Positions 58,444-64,000 of a DNA stretch of 64,000 nt are shown in pieces. Every line of letters starts with the position of its first letter. The first letter of the stretch is position 1. The stretch lies in assembly GCA_036244855.1 (NCBI GenBank), contig BQKZ01000043.1, positions 50,586-114,585 of the forward strand, written 5' to 3'. This DNA is from Temnopleurus reevesii (taxonomy: Eukaryota > Echinodermata > Echinoidea > Temnopleuroida > Temnopleuridae). The notes below the pieces were generated by a model. The model made no database searches. It was given only the letters and a program-made list of their open reading frames with translations, and was not told the DNA's origin. Made by a program: the position numbers and the translations under genes.

Positions 58444-58522
58444 CATTATCTCATAGAAATTATCCTGGAATATTATACATTTGAATCTCGGTGATATCTA
58501 GATGGGATCCTGTGGATGAGAG
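58444..58522 (+). other. Candidate internal non-coding exon, 79 bp
   Basis: A pyrimidine-rich run (CTGCTCCTCCTCATCATCACC then TTGTAG) ends at 58443, and the donor AGAG|GTGAGC starts at 58523. All three frames have stops (the longest is 16 codons), so only a non-coding exon is possible. Like the other candidates it lies on the + strand and is 60-85 bp long. Confidence 0.3.
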
Positions 58523-58529
58523 GTGAGCA

Positions 58530-59200
58530 TTCACTCATTAATTTGATTCGGCCATTTACAAATGGGATGTTTTTCAGGTATTTTATTGTTTCATAGCCTT
58601 ATCCTGTTGTATTTCCTTTTCCCAGATTATTGTGATGTGTATGTATAAAGTCGGAAGCAAGTGATTGGAAAAATATCTGACCTCTTGTAGGAGACAAATT
58701 TATCTGAAATTTGAGGATTTTTATTGTTTTTCTTGAATTTATAGAAAGAAAACCCTAGTCCGCAAAATTGCAAGTTTATGATTTGTGTACATCATTTTCT
58801 TCCTTTGATCTGAAGCTGAACCTGGCTTGATTGCATTTCACTGCAGAACTTCAACAGGAGATTTGTTGTACTTGTGAAATGTCTACGTCCTTAATTGAGT
58901 GTCCAACAAATCTTAGCTCAGCAGTTGTTCTGAGAGCTTGCTGCAGCCATTGCACATGCTTACCCCTTTGGAAGTGTATGACACCAGCTCTTATAATAAT
59001 TGTTTGAATTGATAAAATTCTCAAAATATTTTGATCTGCTGGTGGCAGTTAGTGTTAGAAGTATGTATAAGGAAAGAATGTGTTATATTGTAGTTATTCC
59101 TTACATAGAGCCTTGATGCGAAGCTTAATTAGGAGTCTCAGGTGATTAGAGCCTATCTTAATTAGGTGTGTTTGGCATTGTTTATGTCTTACTTTGACAT
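58530..59200. other. Non-coding stretch, no gene seen
   Basis: AT-rich, with no recognised element. Confidence 0.55.
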
Positions 59201-59214
59201 GAGAAGATGGAACC

Positions 59215-59395
59215 AGCTAACAGGGCTGCCAAGTCTCCTGGATTCCGCAGGAGACTCCTGGAAATGGGCCACAATAAATGCATGTTTTTGAGCAATCTCC
59301 TGGATTATGGAATTATTGATGCCATTAGGTTGTGTGCATTTTATAGACATCTACTGGATTTCTTCCACAATCTCCCTGATTGTTGCTGTTAAATG
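59215..59395. repeat. Possible decayed dispersed repeat with CTCCTGGATT units
   Basis: CTCCTGGATT occurs at 59235 and 59298, and variants (CTACTGGATT, CTCCCTGATT) follow further on. A perfect 8-bp hairpin GTCTCCTG/CAGGAGAC lies at 59233-59255. It is internally repetitive but no copy is seen elsewhere in the window. Confidence 0.3.
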
Positions 59396-59399
59396 TTGG

Positions 59400-59985
59400 T
59401 AGCTCTGAGCTAATCACCTTACACTCTAATCACTACACGTCAAGATGGTTTTATAAGAAATATATCTAGGACAGTCCTTGAAACCAGAGCAAAGGATTTT
59501 ATTTTGCCTCTATGCTTAAAAATTATGATGAGCGTAGCGTAGATTGCTTGGAGCAATAAAGCATATTTTAATCCTAACAAGGCAAGGTTAGAAGCAAATG
59601 TTCATTCATGTTTCTTGCTATCAACCAACCTGAACCCCAGCTGGGCTTGGACAATAGCACTCATATATGAAGACATTTGGAGGGAAATCTAGAAAGGAGA
59701 GTGAGAGAAATGGGATGAGAGTAAGGGTGGGTAGAAGGAGAGCGTGTCGGATTGAAAGGGCACAGAGACATGAAGAAAAGATCTTTCCAAAGAAATGGTA
59801 ATTATCTCTTTTTTGAATTGGTATTCTTTGGGGGTTAGGTATAAAAGTTTTAGCTTGAATTGTCGTGGGACCAAAGCGTCTTTGTTCTCTTCATGTTGTT
59901 GGTATCTTGTTACCCCTAGTTCCTTTGTTATTCGCCTTTTCTTGTGTCAGAAAACTCATTAATGAAAATGAGTTGGGTGGTTGGG
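59400..59985. other. Non-coding stretch, no gene seen
   Basis: AT-rich with a purine-rich run near 59690-59775. Confidence 0.5.
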
Positions 59986-59989
59986 ACGG

Positions 59990-60600
59990 GCGTCTCGATA
60001 GGAATCCATTAGTTGTACAGACGCGAGTATACAGACTTGACTTGGTCAGGAGAAGAGGGCCATGGTCCTAGTAATGGAGTAATTATAGCAAAAAGACTGC
60101 TACTCAAGGTACTGTGCAATTAGCGTTAACCCCTACCAACGACCAACACCACCGTTGCTGTTCCTCTTTTCTTCGTGATGCAGCCAAGTCTTTTGTTAAA
60201 GGAGACGAGGGGAAGCTGCCAGCCAATCTTGGAGGGAAATTAAGACAGATTTCTATTCATATTGGTATTGGTTTAATTGGGCAAGAACCCCGGCCAGTGA
60301 TTAGTACCGTCATATCCTTCTCCCAACACAAAACCGTTGTCTCCTCAAAGCTTGGCTTATAATCAACTTCTGTCGTTTGGAATTGCAAAGAAGGGCGCTC
60401 AAATAACGGCAATCTATGGTGCCTGTACTTTCATTATCCATCAATTTAGAAATGTGATTAAGCAGAGATATGATTTTCGTTTCAAATATGAATCCGTCCT
60501 TTTTTTTTCTTGAGAAGAGTAAAAGAAATGGGCGATGAGTGTGATTACAGCGAATAACTGAAGCTGGATTATGAGTCATTTTCAATTATGCATCTAGTTT
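59990..60600. promoter_or_regulatory. Large candidate regulatory island
   Basis: About 600 bases of balanced sequence carry scattered CpGs, GGTTTAATTGGGCAAG, AATAACGGCAATC and AGCGTTAACCCC, with no simple repeats. Several overlapping open frames are short and mutually incompatible. Texture resembles a conserved enhancer. Confidence 0.28.
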
Positions 60601-61039
60601 CATTTAGAGCTTTGTGTTATTTCCCTAGACAGAACTCTATTACCAATGCCAATTATTTCTCAGATTGTGCCACTAATTTTCGTTTTATACTTGGTTCTTA
60701 GATTGACCGGTCAAATGACTGATCACATGACCTGTGCTTTTCAGAAGCGGTGCCAGGTGTGAAGTAACTTAGATGATGGGAAATTAAATTGAAAATCAAT
60801 TTAATGCATTTTTTCTGCTATCTGTAATGAATGTCCTGAAGATGTACTTAATATCTTTGAATTCAAATTACTGAACATCTCTGAGAAAAAAATAGAGATT
60901 GAGTGAATAGTTTGTACCATAGCAGGATGCAATCAGTTATTAATCTTAAGACTGAACTGAGCTACCATACATCGATTTCATTTCACTATCAAAATCATCT
61001 ACATCTCTAATGACCTACTTCCAAATAGACCATTTTATA

Positions 61040-61340
61040 TTCATCCAAGGCCATGGTCCATGTGACAATTATTGAATTGATAGAATTGAAATGGAAGGCA
61101 GTCACCGTGGTACAGCAACCTCACTCGTTACAAACCCTCACACTGCGCCTTCATCTTCTTGTAATTACCCAAATATTGCACGGCATCGCATCCGATAGCT
61201 TTCCCAGACCCTGTCCCTCTGAATTAAACCATTTGTTTCATCATTAAACCAAGCATTTGGCATTGTGCGTATGAGGCGTATTATTAGGAAGCCATAATCA
61301 TAGGGCCCATTGATAACCTGTCTAACCCAGTCTAATCTGA
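61040..61340. promoter_or_regulatory. Candidate regulatory island
   Basis: Mixed sequence with TTGTAATTACCCAAATATTG, CACGGCATCGCATCCG and GGCGTATTATTAGG. The flanks return to AT-rich DNA. Confidence 0.25.
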
Positions 61341-61344
61341 CTCA

Positions 61345-62280
61345 CAATTTAATTGATCATAACACTTCATTTTCTTTCCATTATGATACCAGTTAGAATG
61401 ATTTACCTACCGTTATGCTGCCCTCTATGTCACAGGGAGTAACACTTTGTATTTATGAAGCTTTCAATTAGGTATCTTTTTAAGGCAAGACTTCAGCTTT
61501 GTGGATATAGATGATGCAAAATAAGTTTAGTAATCATTTATTCATTAATATATATGTATAATATATATTTTTTAAATCCAAGGCCTATTAGACCAGTCAG
61601 TGATAGTCACCAATCATATTGATCCTTTTGCAAGACCTACATCATTCTGAAGGGAAAACATACTAGTTATAACATTAGTTGTGAAATGAATCATTAGTAT
61701 TGTCGCGCTGTATTGAGTAAGATACATGTTTGAATACCATTCAAAAGACTCGCAGCCATACAACCTAAGCACCTTCATCATCACCAACTCTATACACTAC
61801 TTAATTATAGAATGCAAATATAGGAGCAAACACAGAAATTGGCTGAAACTGTCTTGTATGGAAGCTGGGATATGATAGGATTTAGTGAGACTTTGAACCC
61901 TCATTGTGATGACACACTTCTTTTTGTAGAATTGAAAGAGGAGGAAATGAATGAGGATTTCAATAGAAAGATATTTGCTTCCTAACTCTAAATTCATTTT
62001 GGAATGAAGTAAATGTCGATCAACAAAACTCTTCACCCCAAGCCTTGGAATTAAATAAACTATTATGAAACACAACCAATCAAGTCTGGCTGAAATTGTC
62101 TCATCCATGTTTGTTCACATACCATTTTGTTGTTTAATTGCACACAACAGCGCTACTGTTGTTACTTTACAAATGTGGGTTTCAAAATCTCATAATTACT
62201 TGCAGTTATTTCGAGGAATGAAATCAAAGGGACTGAATCTGCCAATTGTGGGAATACAGATTCTTTCTATTTCTAAGCGA
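61345..62280. other. Non-coding stretch, no gene seen
   Basis: AT-rich. A 103-codon minus-strand frame (61797-62108) has no recognisable domain and no splice context. Confidence 0.5.
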
Positions 62281-62284
62281 TAGA

Positions 62285-62645
62285 GCTAATCCCTCATTCC
62301 ATTCTTGCTCCATATTCCCTCGTCATTATTTGACTCACCTCTCTTTCTGTCCATTTCTTTGCCTCCCTCTATTCTTTTCTTGTTCCATATTTCTTTTCTT
62401 TATGCCTCTCTCTCTCTCCTTCTTTCTCTGTTTTCTCCCTCACTTCCTTCTATCTCTCTGTCTCTCTTTCTCCCCCTACTTCCCTCTCCTTCTCTCTCTC
62501 TCTTCCCCTCCCTAACTCTCTCTCCCTGCTCACTCTCTCTCTCTCTCTCTTCTCTCTCCCCCTCTTTCTCTGTCCCTCCTTCTTTATCTATCTCCCTCTC
62601 TCTCTCTGTCCATCTCTCTTTATCTCTTTTCTCTCTCTTTCATCT
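62285..62645. repeat. Long polypyrimidine (CT-rich) tract
   Basis: About 360 bases almost free of purines on the + strand, built of CTCTCT, CCCTC and TTTCTC. The long Ser/Leu/Phe/Pro-rich frames over it are composition artefacts. Confidence 0.9.
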
Positions 62646-62649
62646 CGCC

Positions 62650-63410
62650 AATCAGGTAGGCAAGGTCAAAAGAGAATAAGTTGTCAGAGAATGATTACAC
62701 CAATTACTATGGCGGACATTAATCACGCTGCTAAAGCCCAACAATCGACTCTTTCTTTCAAACTTCAAAAATCAGAATAGGTAGATTTTGACAAAGAAAG
62801 AAGGAGTTGGGTAGTGTTTGAATAAAAAAGACAGACAATGTAATGGTATGTCTGTCTACATACCATACAACATGTCTCATTAATGATTCTCAACAATTTT
62901 TGTTTTGTGGGGAAAAGTGACTCCCCTCTCTCTGTTACATATGTTGTATAAGGATAGATGTACAATAATAGACAGTGGTTCAACACTATTAGAAAGTGCT
63001 GGAAATGGTTTCAAGTCTTATAAAATTGATAGGAGTGAGAAAGATGAGGGTAAGATATTACATTAATAAAGAGTTGAGGGTAAGATATTACATTAATAAC
63101 GGGCAAGTAACTTTTTGTAAAGAGCAATGGATGTGAGAAGTCATAGAGTGTGCGATGAAAAGATTATGAAAGATACGAAGAGAATCAAGAAGCGAGATGG
63201 AGTGAAAAAAACAGAGTGAGAAAGTTGATATGGTGTGGTTGCTTGCTGTGCGATGGTTCATTCTAATATTGATTATTGTACATGAATGGAATTGTGATAA
63301 TGAGTGTAGAGAGTGAGCAGCAAACCTCCACAGTGGGATGCCCTTACAGTAACAAGCCTTTAACCCTTTCAACCCATCAAAGATGAAGTAGAACATGGTT
63401 TGTCATCTTG
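62650..63410. other. Non-coding stretch, short direct repeat only
   Basis: GAGGGTAAGATATTACATTA occurs twice about 29 bases apart (near 63047 and 63076). Otherwise AT-rich. Confidence 0.5.
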
Positions 63411-63419
63411 TGGCTGGGG

Positions 63420-63620
63420 AGGGGTTAATTTGCTCTGCCCGAAATCCGTAGAACAAAGGTCAAAGCGGGCGGTAGGGAAATAGGAATTGAAGTGAGCAGG
63501 TTGTATCGGCGGTCTGACATTGTACGTGCTCACTGGCTTGGAAAAACCAAGTATGCACGGCATAAAAGGTGTTGGCTCGCCAAATCACGACCAACAACTG
63601 CTAAAATCATAATACAAGAT
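63420..63620. promoter_or_regulatory. Candidate regulatory island with a bulged hairpin
   Basis: CpG-bearing, balanced sequence (GTCAAAGCGGGCGG, GTATCGGCGGTCTGAC) with the inverted repeat CGTGC...CTTGG/CCAAG...GCACG at 63525-63559. No splice sites or long frame. Confidence 0.28.
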
Positions 63621-63624
63621 AAAG

Positions 63625-64000
63625 AGAGTAGAAGAGAGAATGAAAACTATCCTACTGTGTCAAGCAGAAAGAGACTAAATAAAAGAGAGGAGAGCCAGCG
63701 CTCTTTTTTTCTATTCTGCTTGTGTGTGCAGAGTTTAATAAGATTAAGACGTATGAATAGGAGCGGTTCATGCGGGGGCTGATTTATTAATTATATCTGG
63801 GAATTATTATGATTGGGTGTATGGCTGTGCTATGTGTGTTAATAATGTAGAGAGCAGATGTGAGCTTTATACTGCAATGAGTAGAGGTGTGTGCGGCCAG
63901 TACTTACTAAAACCAATCACGGAATTACATTGGAATATGTCTACTTTAGATTCACATTGCAAAGGTTAGTAGGATAGTCTTTCGTAAATGTCTGTCTTAG
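63625..64000. other. Non-coding stretch to the window end
   Basis: Purine-rich then AT-rich DNA. Nothing recognisable. Confidence 0.5.

Noticed and set aside
62246..62679. Overlapping 89- and 124-codon Ser/Leu/Phe/Pro-rich frames
   Set aside because: The polypyrimidine tract lacks the purines needed for stop codons, so open frames are automatic.

Overview
The window reads as animal genomic DNA without a complete protein-coding gene. It is AT-rich by eye, full of (CT)n, (GT)n, (ATC)n and long poly-G tracts, and has two single-N gaps (6647 and 46601). It carries a tRNA-derived SINE, the 3' end of a non-LTR retrotransposon and several short inverted-repeat transposons. This mix fits a marine deuterostome, most likely an echinoderm such as a sea urchin. 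That assignment is inference from the repeats, because no gene here fixes the species. No open frame carries a recognisable domain. Most frames are short, several begin only at non-ATG codons, and the longest low-complexity ones are translated microsatellites.

The best gene-related signal is at 8300-9040. A stretch with four CCAAT boxes is followed by 399 bases with no ATG on the + strand. The first ATG (9028) is then followed by only four codons, M-K-S-K, before a strong 5' splice site at 9040. This looks like a promoter plus a first exon whose remaining coding exons lie beyond the window. Further short segments with good acceptor and donor sites lie on the + strand at 2635-2708, 18633-18717, 32725-32803, 48058-48117 and 58444-58522. 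All except 48058-48117 are closed in all three frames, and none can continue the M-K-S-K frame. They are therefore candidate untranslated or long-noncoding-RNA exons, or chance matches.

Mobile DNA: 5623-6426 is an inverted-repeat element with TTAA-like ends, invaded by a roughly 240-bp hAT-like element (5944-6182). A second, better-preserved copy of the hAT-like element lies inverted at 37553-37793. Other foldback elements are at 20687-20904, 39760-39934 and 44349-44657. A non-LTR 3' tail is at 24037-24159 and a minus-strand SINE at 48281-48596. Tandem repeats are at 1-415 (about 86 bp unit), 1211-1430 (19 bp unit), 41222-41513 (ATC/GTC) and 46241-47246 (GGTGAT-like, internally duplicated around an N).

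The rest is single-copy-looking AT-rich DNA. It is broken by islands that look constrained, with mixed composition, CpGs, homeodomain-like TAATTA cores, octamers, YY1-like motifs and one perfect RFX X-box palindrome at 29931-29944. The overall picture is the regulatory landscape, probably a giant first intron, of a developmental gene. I see no bacterial-type system, CRISPR array, rRNA or canonical tRNA gene, and nothing I can honestly call a new biological system.
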